64,000 bases of DNA from Bacteroidales bacterium. GTDB taxonomy: Bacteria; Bacteroidota; Bacteroidia; Bacteroidales; UBA932. The notes beneath the pieces were generated by a model. That model saw nothing but the letters and a program-made list of their open reading frames with translations. It had not been told where the DNA came from and ran no database searches. The translations under genes were made by a program, and so were the position numbers. Each line of letters starts with the position of its first letter. Positions within the stretch are counted from its first letter, which is position 1. The DNA lies in contig JAEESO010000002.1 in assembly GCA_016286385.1 (NCBI GenBank), positions 124,001 through 188,000 of the forward strand. The letters run 5' to 3'. Shown here one piece after another: positions 41,211 to 51,451 of this stretch.

Positions 41211-43453
41211 GTTTTTCAGAGTTTACACAGAAAGATTACGACTGGATAAGGCGTGACTACGAGGTCCTCAGGGCATCGGCCGAGAAACGGTGCGCCAACG
41301 AGAAGGAACTTGCGGTGGTGGAGAAGGCCTTCGAGTTTGCAAACAACGCCCATCGTAACGTGAGAAGGCGCAGCGGAGAGCCGTATATGCTCCATCCTAT
41401 CGCTGTAGCGCAGATTGTTGTAGACAATATCGGCCTTGGATACAAGTCAATATCGGCCGCACTCCTCCACGACGTAGTAGAAGACACGGATTATACCGTG
41501 GAGGACCTCAGGGCGGAATTCGGGGACAAGATTGCAACGCTTGTGGATGGCCTTACCAAGATCAAGAATGTCCTTGATACGGAGCAGAAGACTCATGGTA
41601 CGGACATTTCCCAGCAAAGTCTCCAGGCAGAAAATTTCAAACGTATCCTGCTTACTCTCAATGATGATGTCCGCGTCGTTCTCATAAAACTGGCCGATCG
41701 CCTTCACAACTGCCGCACCATTGAGCATATGCCGGAGCATAAGAGGGATAAGATCCTCTCTGAGACCATGTTCATCTTCATTCCCCTTGCCCACAGGCTT
41801 GGCCTTTACGGGATAAAGAGTGAACTTGAGAATATATGGCTTCGTTATAAGGAACCTGATGCCTATGAGGAGATAAAGCAGCGGATAGACAAGAGAGTTG
41901 AGGAGAAGGGTTCTGAGATGGATGAATTCGTCCTTCCAATTGAGAAGGCTCTCTCCGAGGCCGGTTTCAAATACACCATCAAGAAGCGCATTAAAACGCC
42001 TTATTCCGTATGGCGTAAGATGGAGGAGAAGCAGATTCCCTTTGAGGAGGTATATGACCTCTACGCCATCAGGATAATCTTTGAACCCACGGAGAATTCC
42101 CGTGAGACGGAACGTGACCAGTGCTACCACATATTCTCCACTATCACAGGTATTTACCGATATATGCCGGAAAGGCTCCGTGACTGGGTGAGGCATCCCA
42201 AGAGCAACGGTTATGAGGCACTTCACTGTACGCTCCTGAGTAACAGCGGCGTTTGGGTGGAGGTCCAGATCCGCACCCGCAGGATGGACGATATCGCGGA
42301 AAAAGGTATCGCCGCCCACTGGATGTACAAGCGCAACGGCTTTGTGGGAGAAGGAGACAACGAGATGGACCTCTGGCTCACCCGTATCAAGGAAATCCTT
42401 GTGAATCCGGATGTAAATGCCCTGGAACTTCTGGATATCATCCACAATGACCTTACATCGGCCGAGATATATGTGTTTACTCCCCGTGGAGAGCAGCGTA
42501 CAATCCAGAAGGGTGCAACCGTGCTGGACTTTGCGTATCTTATTCATACTGAAATTGGCAACAAGGCCATTGCAGCCAAGGTGAACCAGAAACTGGTGAG
42601 CCTGAATCACGTGATTAAGACCGGGGACAAGATAGAGATCATTACCGCCGAGGAAGCAAAGCCGCAAGCCGAATGGCTGCAGTTCCTTGTCACCCACCGT
42701 GCCCGTACGCTTGTGCAGGACTACTTCAAGACTCAGAGGCGTCAGGTACTGGATTCCGGACGGAGCATCCTTGAAGATAGGGTCCAGCAACTGGGCTTCA
42801 CCCTTGATGAAACTACTCTCCAGCGCATCGAGGTGGCTTATCACTCTGAATCAAGGGATGAGCTGTTCTATAATATCGGCCTTGGAAACCAGAGCCTTGA
42901 GAACCTGGAAGAGGTGCTTAAGAAGGCTACCGGCAACAGGATTTCCTGGCTCAGGAGGGTTCTCCACCTGGAGGATAAACCCGAAGAAACTAAGGCTGAA
43001 ACCTTTATCATCGGCTCTTCAGATCCCAATGCCCCCCGTTTCTCCATTGCTACCTGCTGCAACCCCATCCCCGGAGACCCCGTTATTGGTTTCAAGGCCC
43101 CGGATGGCGTTGTTACCGTGCATAAGAAGAGCTGCCGCGTGGCAGAGCGCATTGCAGCATCCCACGGAGACTGGGTGGTTGTTCCAAAGTGGCTTGACCA
43201 GGCCGAAGACCGTTCCTTCCTTGTGAGGATTTCCCTCAAGGGAATAGACCGTATGGGTCTTCTCAATGAGATTTCCCGCTATGTTTCCCTGGTTATGGGC
43301 GTTAATATGAGAAAACTGTCCCTGCAGGCCGAAGGCGGCATATTCGAAGGCTTCATTGACCTTTATGTGCCCACCAAGGAAACCCTCGAGGAGATGATGA
43401 AGAACCTTCAGGCCATCGATGGCATAGAAAATGTGACCAGAACGGAAATATGA
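41207..43453 (+). CDS. Bifunctional (p)ppGpp synthetase/hydrolase RelA/SpoT
   Basis: HD domain ALLHDVVEDTDYT, synthetase YDLYAIRIIF, TGS and ACT regions. Confidence 0.96.
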   Translation: MSFSEFTQKDYDWIRRDYEVLRASAEKRCANEKELAVVEKAFEFANNAHRNVRRRSGEPYMLHPIAVAQIVVDNIGLGYKSISAALLHDVVEDTDYTVEDLRAEFGDKIATLVDGLTKIKNVLDTEQKTHGTDISQQSLQAENFKRILLTLNDDVRVVLIKLADRLHNCRTIEHMPEHKRDKILSETMFIFIPLAHRLGLYGIKSELENIWLRYKEPDAYEEIKQRIDKRVEEKGSEMDEFVLPIEKALSEAGFKYTIKKRIKTPYSVWRKMEEKQIPFEEVYDLYAIRIIFEPTENSRETERDQCYHIFSTITGIYRYMPERLRDWVRHPKSNGYEALHCTLLSNSGVWVEVQIRTRRMDDIAEKGIAAHWMYKRNGFVGEGDNEMDLWLTRIKEILVNPDVNALELLDIIHNDLTSAEIYVFTPRGEQRTIQKGATVLDFAYLIHTEIGNKAIAAKVNQKLVSLNHVIKTGDKIEIITAEEAKPQAEWLQFLVTHRARTLVQDYFKTQRRQVLDSGRSILEDRVQQLGFTLDETTLQRIEVAYHSESRDELFYNIGLGNQSLENLEEVLKKATGNRISWLRRVLHLEDKPEETKAETFIIGSSDPNAPRFSIATCCNPIPGDPVIGFKAPDGVVTVHKKSCRVAERIAASHGDWVVVPKWLDQAEDRSFLVRISLKGIDRMGLLNEISRYVSLVMGVNMRKLSLQAEGGIFEGFIDLYVPTKETLEEMMKNLQAIDGIENVTRTEI

Positions 43454-45249
43454 ATCTAAAGAAGTTCATACCGCTGATACCCGTAGCCTTCATCCTCGGG
43501 AGCCTGATGTTCCCCTGGGGCTGCGCAAACACCACTACGCCTCCTTCAGGCGGAGACAAGGACACCATCCCCCCGGAGATGGCTAAGATATCCCCTCTTC
43601 CCGGTACCGTGAATGTGAATCCGCATAGGACCAAGCTGGTTTTCACTTTCAACGAGTATGTGAAGATAAAGGATGCTAACGGAATATTCCTCTCTCCTCC
43701 CCTTGAGAAGAAGCCCAAGGCCGTAATCAAGGGAAAGTCCGTGGTCGTGAGCTTTGAAAGTGACCTTGACACCAACACCACTTATACCCTGGACCTTACC
43801 GGCGCCATTGCCGATAACAACGAGGGCAATCTTTTCCCGGGCTTTACCCTGGTGTTCTCTACGGGCCCCCAGATTGATTCCATGTGCCTGACCGGCCTTG
43901 TACAGGATTTCCAGACCCTCAAGCCCATGAAGGCCGTCACCGTGATGCTGTATAAGGATCAGGCCGATTCTGCCGTGTTCCTGAATCGTCCATATGCGGC
44001 TGCCAAAACCGATGACTGGGGCTTTTTCAGCATACGTAACATCAAGGATACTGTTTACAGGGTATATGCCGTCAAGGATGAGAACAACAACAATATGTAT
44101 GACCCTGAGACGGAGCGTATAGCCTTCCTGGATTCCCTGTTCAGGCCGTCAACCGTCTATAATGATTCCATATATGAGCTCAAGAAGTTTGATATGAAGG
44201 ATACGGCCCTGTGTCTTGCCAGAAAGACGGACTTTGAGCTCAATATGTTCCGTGAGAAGCCTTCCAAGCAGCTGATTGTGAAAAAGGAAAGGGTTGGAGT
44301 GCGCACGGCTTATCTCACGTTTATGGCACCTGATGCCGTTATTCATGATATGAGGATAAAAGGCCTTCCCCGTGAGAAACTCATTTCCCAGTTCAATCCC
44401 CAGAAGGACTCCCTGGAGCTTTGGGTCAACGACCAGAGGAAGATGCCGGATACCCTGCAGCTTGTGATCAAATACGACAAGACGGATACCACCGGAACCC
44501 TTGTCCCCACTGAGGAGACCGTAAGGCTGGCCCTTGACAAGAAAGTAAGGGCTGAACTTATGAAAAAGGCCAATGATATCCGCAGCCGAAAGCACGAGGA
44601 CACCATTGCCGTAATGAAGACCACGGCCGATGCTACAACCGTAGAGCAATATGGTTATCAGATAGAGTTCCAGTACCCTCTCATAGAGCAGGCATGGGAT
44701 TCTCTAACCATGAGAAGCGTGAACCCGCGTCAGCAGGAGGCAAAGATGGAGTTTGTCCTGGAGAAGGATTCCACCAACCTCAGGAAGTTCTCTGTCAAAC
44801 CCGCTACGCCATTCCAGCAGGGTTTTGACTATTTCCTCAAAATCCCCCACCGTAAGTTCAGGGATGTCAACGGATATTATAATGACAGTACCGAGCTGAA
44901 GGTGACCCTCCCCAAGGACGACAAACTGAGCAGCATTACGCTGGAACTCTCAGGCGTGCACAATAAGTACATCATAGACCTTCTCACAGAGAAACGGGAC
45001 AAGGTAATCCGCAGTTTCATTGTTGAATCTGACGGTCCCCTGCTGTTCCCTTACCTCAAGGCCGGAAAATACTGTATAAGGATCACTGAAGACCTTAACC
45101 GCAACAATATTGTTGATACCGGTAACCTCCTTGAGCACCGTCAGCCAGAGAAAGTGCGCTTCTTCAAGGTAGAAGACCAATTCCTCATCCAGGTGCTTGA
45201 AAGAAGCGAAATGGTATGGACTCTTGATATAGAAGAGATGTTCAGATGA
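43450..45249 (+). CDS. Ig-like (SbsA-type) domain lipoprotein
   Basis: WGCANTTTPPSGGDKDTIPPEM...NVNPHRTKLVFTFNEYVKI. Confidence 0.82.
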   Translation: MNLKKFIPLIPVAFILGSLMFPWGCANTTTPPSGGDKDTIPPEMAKISPLPGTVNVNPHRTKLVFTFNEYVKIKDANGIFLSPPLEKKPKAVIKGKSVVVSFESDLDTNTTYTLDLTGAIADNNEGNLFPGFTLVFSTGPQIDSMCLTGLVQDFQTLKPMKAVTVMLYKDQADSAVFLNRPYAAAKTDDWGFFSIRNIKDTVYRVYAVKDENNNNMYDPETERIAFLDSLFRPSTVYNDSIYELKKFDMKDTALCLARKTDFELNMFREKPSKQLIVKKERVGVRTAYLTFMAPDAVIHDMRIKGLPREKLISQFNPQKDSLELWVNDQRKMPDTLQLVIKYDKTDTTGTLVPTEETVRLALDKKVRAELMKKANDIRSRKHEDTIAVMKTTADATTVEQYGYQIEFQYPLIEQAWDSLTMRSVNPRQQEAKMEFVLEKDSTNLRKFSVKPATPFQQGFDYFLKIPHRKFRDVNGYYNDSTELKVTLPKDDKLSSITLELSGVHNKYIIDLLTEKRDKVIRSFIVESDGPLLFPYLKAGKYCIRITEDLNRNNIVDTGNLLEHRQPEKVRFFKVEDQFLIQVLERSEMVWTLDIEEMFR

Positions 45250-46130
45250 CGGCTAAGAAACTCATACTCATAGGTATATTGCTTCTTGCAGGCATTACTT
45301 CCAGGGCTCAGGTAGACCTGGATGCGGAGTTTTTCTCCCTGCCTGACGAGATTACCGGGGAGTATCTTGACAGTGTAACCGTCCAGAAGATGTCTCCAAA
45401 CAATTACTGGGCGGCCGGCGTTTTTGGCGGCGTCACTTTCAATTACGGAATGTTCAACCCCACCAGGTACACCAGATGGATGGTTCAGTACCCGGCGTAT
45501 GGATTTTCCATAATCCGCCACTACACCATGTTCAATATGTTTCCAAACATGGCGCTGGAATTTGGCGCCCAGATGGGACATGAGGGGTATGAGTTCAAGA
45601 TTAATAAGGAAACCGGCGTGAGGACCAACGTAGAGCCCGGGACAGGTGCCTATAAGATATATATGAAGGTTCCCGAGGTATTCTTCCTCACTCATTTCCA
45701 CGGGGATCTTACGGACCATTTCAAATTGATGCTTAAGATCGGCATCTACGGCGGTTACCGCCTTGACATCAAGCGTGACATAGACGAGAGATATGCTGCA
45801 TATGATCAGTATATGTCCACCCAGTACAAGTTCATGGACTATGACCGCAGGCCATCATTTGGTGTGCGAGGTGGCGTTGGCTTCGGCCTTATGTTCGACC
45901 CAATAGAGGTGCATGTGATGGTGCAGGGTAAATGGGGATGGAATTCCTTCTGGAATCCGGATTATACCAACAAGTTCTACTACCGCTTTGGATATCCGCT
46001 TGATGCAGGCCTCACTATTGGCGTTTATTATCAGTTAACTCCAAGGTTTGGTCACACCGGTTCCCAGCTCCGGAAGCTGGCAAAGAAGATAGTTGAAGAA
46101 GAAAACAAGGCAAGAGATGCTTCAAACTAA
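45246..46130 (+). CDS. Hypothetical secreted/outer-membrane protein
   Basis: Signal peptide and barrel-like alternating pattern. Confidence 0.65.
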   Translation: MTAKKLILIGILLLAGITSRAQVDLDAEFFSLPDEITGEYLDSVTVQKMSPNNYWAAGVFGGVTFNYGMFNPTRYTRWMVQYPAYGFSIIRHYTMFNMFPNMALEFGAQMGHEGYEFKINKETGVRTNVEPGTGAYKIYMKVPEVFFLTHFHGDLTDHFKLMLKIGIYGGYRLDIKRDIDERYAAYDQYMSTQYKFMDYDRRPSFGVRGGVGFGLMFDPIEVHVMVQGKWGWNSFWNPDYTNKFYYRFGYPLDAGLTIGVYYQLTPRFGHTGSQLRKLAKKIVEEENKARDASN

Positions 46131-47388
46131 GACTGTCCGCGTTGGATCCAACGTGTTAATTGGAAGCGGCCACCCTATTGTGGTCCAGACAATGTGCAAC
46201 ACACATACCTCAGACGTAGAGGCAACGGTGGCCCAGTGCCGCCGTCTTGCTGCGGTGGGGTCTGAACTCATCCGCATCACCGTCCCTTCCATGAAGGATG
46301 TCCCGTGCCTTGAGGAGATAAGCAGGAGGCTTCGCGCGGAGGGTATCGGCACTCCCCTTGTGGCCGATATCCACTTCTCCCCCGAGATAGCAATGGCCGT
46401 GGTGCCTATTGTTGAGAAAATTCGCATCAATCCCGGAAACTTCCACCCGGACCATGAGAAAGCGCGTGAACTCTTTGGGAAGTTCATTGAAAAGTGCAAG
46501 GAGTACGGAAGGGCCATACGCATCGGCCTCAATCATGGCTCTCTTGGAAAGTACATCATAGATAAGTACGGAAACACCCCGGAGGCCATGGCACTTGCCG
46601 CCTTTGAGTGGGTTAAGATGTGCCAGGAGGCCGATTTCCATAATGTAGTGGTCTCCCTGAAGGCATCCAATACCGTGGTGATGGTCCAGGCGTACCGCCG
46701 CCTTGCCGCCATGATGCAGGAATCCGGCGTGGTGTATCCCCTCCATGTAGGCGTTACCGAGGCCGGCAATGGAGACAGCGGCCGCATAAAGTCATGCGTT
46801 GCCATCTCTACCCTGCTTTCTGAGGGTATCGGCAACACTATCCGCGTTTCCCTTACGGAAGATCCCGCCAATGAGATTCCCGTTGCGCAATACCTTGCGC
46901 ACAGGTTCTCATCGGCCCCGGCTCCTATTGGAATGAGTGAGAGGGAGGAGACCATCCTCAAGGCGGCCTGCGACTGGGGCGCTCCCCTTCTGAATCATGA
47001 GATTGATGACATTCCCATTGAGGACGAATACCTCAAGGATGAGATCCTGCAGGCGTGCAGGCGGCGTTTCTACAAGCCGGAGTACATTGCCTGCCCCGGC
47101 TGCGGAAGGACGCTCTATGACCTTGAAAACACCTTCAACAAGGTAAAGGAGCGTACCTCCCACTTCAAGAATGTCGTCATTGCCGTAATGGGCTGCATCG
47201 TGAACGGCCCCGGAGAGATGGCCGATGCCGATTACGGATATGTGGGAGAGGGTTTTGGCAAGGTGACGCTGTACCGTAAAAAAGACCCCGTCCTGAGGCA
47301 TATACCTGAGAACGAGGCTGTTGATAAGCTTGTCGAGCTAATTCGAAGGGATTCGGAGCAAAGCGACGCAGGGGGTCTGGGGGATTAG
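46117..47388 (+). CDS. ispG: 4-hydroxy-3-methylbut-2-enyl diphosphate synthase
   Basis: IRINPGNF, IACPGCGRTLYDLE, VAVMGCIVNGPGEMADADYG-type cluster motif. Confidence 0.96.
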   Translation: MLQTKTVRVGSNVLIGSGHPIVVQTMCNTHTSDVEATVAQCRRLAAVGSELIRITVPSMKDVPCLEEISRRLRAEGIGTPLVADIHFSPEIAMAVVPIVEKIRINPGNFHPDHEKARELFGKFIEKCKEYGRAIRIGLNHGSLGKYIIDKYGNTPEAMALAAFEWVKMCQEADFHNVVVSLKASNTVVMVQAYRRLAAMMQESGVVYPLHVGVTEAGNGDSGRIKSCVAISTLLSEGIGNTIRVSLTEDPANEIPVAQYLAHRFSSAPAPIGMSEREETILKAACDWGAPLLNHEIDDIPIEDEYLKDEILQACRRRFYKPEYIACPGCGRTLYDLENTFNKVKERTSHFKNVVIAVMGCIVNGPGEMADADYGYVGEGFGKVTLYRKKDPVLRHIPENEAVDKLVELIRRDSEQSDAGGLGD

Positions 47389-47396
47389 TCCCCCAG
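47377..47396 (+). terminator. Hairpin CTGGGGGA-TTAG-TCCCCCAG overlapping ispG stop codon
   Basis: 8-bp perfect stem; TAG stop lies in the loop. Confidence 0.6.
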
Positions 47397-47413
47397 TCAG
47401 TGAAACTGATATT

Positions 47414-48088
47414 CTAGCTATCCGGCAGGATAGCAAGGATAGATTCCACAGCCCTTACCTTATCACCTACCTTTACTTTTACATCGGCTTCAAGAGGGAC
47501 AAATAGGTCTATCCTGGAGCCGAATTTTATTACGCCGCACTGGTCTCCGCGGTACTCTATCTTGCCGGGCTCACTGTAGCATACTATGCGGCGGGCGAAG
47601 GTTCCTGCGATCTGCTTGAAGAACACTGAACCATACTCGTTTTCCATACAGGAAGATGAATGCTCATTGAGCTCAGAGGCTTTTTCATGGAATGCCAGGA
47701 TGTATTTTCCGGGATGGTACTGGTAATAGGTTACCCTGCCGGTTATGGGCCAGAAGTTGCAGTGTACATCGAAGAAATCCATATATACGGATATCTGGAT
47801 GCATTCCTTCTTCAGGTACTCCTTCTCAAACACTTTATCTACAATGACTACCTTGCCGTCTGCCACGGAAGTGACCAGATGGTGGTTACCTTCGTCCGGG
47901 GCATTCCTGTTAGGAACCCTGAAGAACCAGGTAATGAATATCATGAACACCACCATGACGGCGCACAGCGGGATGCTGATCCACAGGATTGGGATGAAAC
48001 GCGCGGCGAGGAAAATGAGCACCGCGCAGATGCACCACGATGTCAGGATTGTCCCGTAGGAATCTTCATCAATCTTAATCCACTTCAT
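47414..48088 (-). CDS. psd: Phosphatidylserine decarboxylase family protein
   Basis: FFRVPNR, SVADGKVV, IKFGSRIDLFVP with LGST/FGSR-type cleavage region. Confidence 0.9.
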   Translation of the reverse strand: MKWIKIDEDSYGTILTSWCICAVLIFLAARFIPILWISIPLCAVMVVFMIFITWFFRVPNRNAPDEGNHHLVTSVADGKVVIVDKVFEKEYLKKECIQISVYMDFFDVHCNFWPITGRVTYYQYHPGKYILAFHEKASELNEHSSSCMENEYGSVFFKQIAGTFARRIVCYSEPGKIEYRGDQCGVIKFGSRIDLFVPLEADVKVKVGDKVRAVESILAILPDS

Positions 48089-48092
48089 AGCC

Positions 48093-48929
48093 TTAGACTA
48101 ATTCAAATAAAAGAAGGTAGATATAACCGGTAGGAATGGCAAACAGGGCGCTGTCAAAGCGGTCCATAAGGCCGCCATGACCGGGAATGAGGTTGCCGGA
48201 ATCCTTGATGCCGGCCGCGCGTTTCCACAGGGATTCAAACAGGTCTCCGAATACACCTGCAACGCTCATGAGGGCAGCCATGATGAGGCAGTGCCATATG
48301 GGGAAAGAGAAGAGCCCGGTCCAGTTTAGGATAGCTCCTGCAAGGACTGATGTAAGGAGACCGCCGATAAAGCCCGCCCAGGATTTCTTGGGAGAAATGG
48401 AGGGACAGAGCTTTGCCGGCCATATTTTCTGGCCAAAAAGCATTCCGAAGCAGTATGCGCCGGTATCAGATGCCCAGATGATGATAAAGAATGCCACCAT
48501 CAGAAGGCCGCTGAACGTGCCATTGCTGTAAACTACCACATTAGACAGGGCAACGGGAATGCCGATATAAAGAAAACCCGCATACAGATACCCTGTTTTA
48601 AGGAAGTCCTTGTGATCCTTCTGGAAAATTGACCATATCATTATGGCTCCCGTTAGGATGAGAAGGCAGGGAAAAAACGTTTCTGATAAGGATTCACCCC
48701 TGTAAATGGAACTCCCTGTTATCCACACAAGGGCTGCGCCCATGCAGCCTGCAAAATCCTGGAGTACCCTGTAGGAATTACCCATTGTCATGCGGTAAAA
48801 CTCACTGAGCATTATGTAGGAGATAAGTGAGAACAGGATTATGAACACTATCCTATTAATAAGGAGCCCTCCCAGCATTACTGCAAGGAAAAGGACTCCG
48901 AATATGGTGCGTTTTACTGTAGGGTTCAT
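48093..48929 (-). CDS. cdsA: Phosphatidate cytidylyltransferase
   Basis: SPKKSWAGFIGG, GDLFESLWKRAAGIKDSGNLIPGHGGLMDRFDS. Confidence 0.95.
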   Translation of the reverse strand: MNPTVKRTIFGVLFLAVMLGGLLINRIVFIILFSLISYIMLSEFYRMTMGNSYRVLQDFAGCMGAALVWITGSSIYRGESLSETFFPCLLILTGAIMIWSIFQKDHKDFLKTGYLYAGFLYIGIPVALSNVVVYSNGTFSGLLMVAFFIIIWASDTGAYCFGMLFGQKIWPAKLCPSISPKKSWAGFIGGLLTSVLAGAILNWTGLFSFPIWHCLIMAALMSVAGVFGDLFESLWKRAAGIKDSGNLIPGHGGLMDRFDSALFAIPTGYIYLLLFELV

Positions 48930-50884
48930 TCAGCGGGTGTCGTTTGAGTTTTCTCTTCCTCCTGAGGGAACCTGTCGTCTGCTTCAGGTTTTACCTTGGG
49001 CCCCAGTATCTTCTCAATATCCTCTGCAAAGATAACTTCTTTTTCAAGAAGGAGAGCACCCAGGCTCATAAATTGGTCCTTGTGCTGCTCAATTAATTTG
49101 CGGGTGCGGTCATGGACATCTTTCACAATAGACTTCACCTCCTTGTCCATAAGCTCTGCCGTTTTCTCTGAGTAAGGCTTCACAAGGTTGTAGCCGCGGG
49201 CACCGCTGGAATCGTAGAAAGAGAGGGCCCCTACATTATCCGACATTCCGTAGTACTGGACCATGGCGTAGGCCATTCCGGTCATGCGCTCAAGGTCATT
49301 GAGGGCACCTGTGGAGGGCTCTCCGTTAAGGATTTCCTCTGCTACGCGGCCGCCAATGAGAACGCTCATCTGATCCATCATGATGGAACGTGACCAGTTC
49401 TTGCGCTCCTCCGGGAGGCTCCAGGTGAGGCCCAGGGCGTTTCCGCGCGGGATAATGCTTACCTTGAACACGGGATCTGCGTAAGGAAGGAGCCAGCCAA
49501 CAAGGGCATGACCGGCCTCATGATATGCCGTGGTGCGTTTTTCGGCGGGAGTCATGATGGTGTTGGACTTTCTTTCAAGACCGCCGATTATACGGTCTAC
49601 GGCATCCAGGAAGTCCTGCTGCAGCACGGCGCTGTGCCCGCGGCGGGCAGCCGTGAGGGCGGCTTCGTTGCAGACGTTGGCTATATCGGCCCCGGAGAAG
49701 CCAGGGGTATGCTTGGCCATGAATTCCACGTTGAAGTCCTCTCCCAACTTGATACCCTTCAGGTGTACCTGGAATATTTCCTCGCGTTCCTTAAGTTCAG
49801 GAAGCTCCACGTGAATCTGGCGGTCAAAACGGCCGGCACGCATGAGGGCCTGGTCAAGGATGTCCGAGCGGTTGGTTGCAGCAAGCACTATTACGCCGCT
49901 GTTGGTTCCAAAGCCGTCCATTTCAGTGAGGAGCTGGTTAAGTGTGTTCTCCCGTTCGTCGTTGGAGGAAAAGCCGCCGTTTTTGGCCCTTGCGCGGCCC
50001 ACGGCGTCAATCTCATCTATGAATACGATGCACGGGGCCTTCTCCTTTGCCTGGCGGAAGAGATCCCTCACTCGGGATGCACCTACGCCCACGAACATCT
50101 CAACGAAGTCTGAGCCGGAAATGGAGAAGAATGGAACGTTGGCTTCCCCTGCCACCGCCTTTGCAAGCAGGGTTTTACCGGTACCGGGAGGGCCCACCAG
50201 AAGTGCTCCCTTGGGGATTTTGCCGCCAAGTGCCGTGTACTTTGAAGGGTTCTTGAGGAAATCCACAATCTCCATCACTTCCTCCTTGGCGCCATACAGG
50301 CCCGCTACGTCCTTGAAAGTGACGTTCACCTGGCCTTTCTCTGCTTCCTTTGCGGTGGATTTACCGGTGTTGAAGGGATTAAAACCGCCGCCTCCCGGGC
50401 CACCTGGGCCGCCCGCACCGCGGTTCATGCCACGGAACATAAGCACCCAGAAAACCACCAGGATAAGTAGCGGAAGGATCATCTGGAGGATATCCATCCA
50501 TACGCGCTCCTGATTTTTCATTATCACCTTGAACTGGTCCTGGGGCACAAGTTTGGAGTTTAATTCCTGGAACTGGACTTCAGGGTCAAATTTGGTGGAA
50601 ACCAGGAAATAGAAGTGCGGGGCGCGTCTTGGGGGCTGCCCGCCGTGGAATTTGTCAGAATACTTGGCAAGGCGTTCAGGACGTACCTTCACCTCACCCT
50701 TGAAGTCGTTGCGGATGAACGTGATCTCTGCCACATCACCGCTTTCAATCATATTCTGGACATCCGTCCACTCAATCTTTTCCGGCGCAGCGGTGCGCTG
50801 GTTGGAAAACAGCATGTAGCCTATTCCAATAAGCAGCAGGACGTAGAACCAGGAAAAGTTGAAACTTATAGTCTTCTTTGCCAT
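48926..50884 (-). CDS. ftsH: ATP-dependent zinc metalloprotease FtsH
   Basis: [16 protein letters not shown] region, [14 protein letters not shown]. Confidence 0.98.
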   Translation of the reverse strand: MAKKTISFNFSWFYVLLLIGIGYMLFSNQRTAAPEKIEWTDVQNMIESGDVAEITFIRNDFKGEVKVRPERLAKYSDKFHGGQPPRRAPHFYFLVSTKFDPEVQFQELNSKLVPQDQFKVIMKNQERVWMDILQMILPLLILVVFWVLMFRGMNRGAGGPGGPGGGGFNPFNTGKSTAKEAEKGQVNVTFKDVAGLYGAKEEVMEIVDFLKNPSKYTALGGKIPKGALLVGPPGTGKTLLAKAVAGEANVPFFSISGSDFVEMFVGVGASRVRDLFRQAKEKAPCIVFIDEIDAVGRARAKNGGFSSNDERENTLNQLLTEMDGFGTNSGVIVLAATNRSDILDQALMRAGRFDRQIHVELPELKEREEIFQVHLKGIKLGEDFNVEFMAKHTPGFSGADIANVCNEAALTAARRGHSAVLQQDFLDAVDRIIGGLERKSNTIMTPAEKRTTAYHEAGHALVGWLLPYADPVFKVSIIPRGNALGLTWSLPEERKNWSRSIMMDQMSVLIGGRVAEEILNGEPSTGALNDLERMTGMAYAMVQYYGMSDNVGALSFYDSSGARGYNLVKPYSEKTAELMDKEVKSIVKDVHDRTRKLIEQHKDQFMSLGALLLEKEVIFAEDIEKILGPKVKPEADDRFPQEEEKTQTTPAE

Positions 50885-51262
50885 TTAGTCCTCTTTTTTT
50901 GCCGATTTTGTGCTTTTGCGGAGCTGGTACTCCTTGCGGGGGACATCGGCCCAAAGGTCTTCCAGGCGGTAGAAATCCCTGTATTCCTTAAGGAAGATGT
51001 GAACCACTATGTTGCCGTAGTCCTGGATGATCCAGAAGTTGTTGCCTTCTCCCTGGGAGCGGAGTAGCCTGTGCCCCTCTTCCCTCATCTTTTCCTCTAT
51101 ATTGTCGGATATGGCACCAACCTGGGTGGTGTTTGAACCGCTGCACACCACAAAATAATCCGTGATGGCGCCGTCAATTGCCCTAAGGTCCAGGGACACT
51201 ACGTCCTCCCCTTTCTTGTCCAGGATTGCGTCTGCAATAAGCCTCAGATCGTGTGTAATCAT
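50885..51262 (-). CDS. rsfS: Ribosomal silencing factor RsfS
   Basis: DLRAIDGAITDYFVVCSGSNTTQVGAISDNIEE, WIIQDYGNIVVHIF; ATG at 51262. Confidence 0.93.
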   Translation of the reverse strand: MITHDLRLIADAILDKKGEDVVSLDLRAIDGAITDYFVVCSGSNTTQVGAISDNIEEKMREEGHRLLRSQGEGNNFWIIQDYGNIVVHIFLKEYRDFYRLEDLWADVPRKEYQLRKSTKSAKKED

Positions 51263-51359
51263 ATATATGTTTTTCCTTTTATCATACAAAGATAATCAAA
51301 AAAGCGGCCATATCAAACCATCTGCCAAAATGACATATTGGACATAGGCCGATTTTGCT

Positions 51360-51367
51360 TATATTTG
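51360..51367 (+). promoter_or_regulatory. -7 promoter box (TATATTTG) for priA-like gene
   Basis: TAnnTTTG match 84 bp before ATG at 51452. Confidence 0.5.
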
Positions 51368-51451
51368 TATCTGGAAGCCGCCTCAAAGGCCGGTTTTGAG
51401 GTTGTAACAAAAATGTTACCAAACATAACTATTTTGTTATATTGATTGAAA

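Noticed and set aside
41447-42844. 465-aa minus-strand ORF
   Set aside because: Antisense to RelA/SpoT, whose motifs are clear; no domain signature in the antisense product.
47355-47396. ispG 3' end (AAAGCGACGCAGGGGGTCTGGGGG) as another element copy
   Set aside because: Only short GC-rich similarity; no 82-nt core alignment or long arms.
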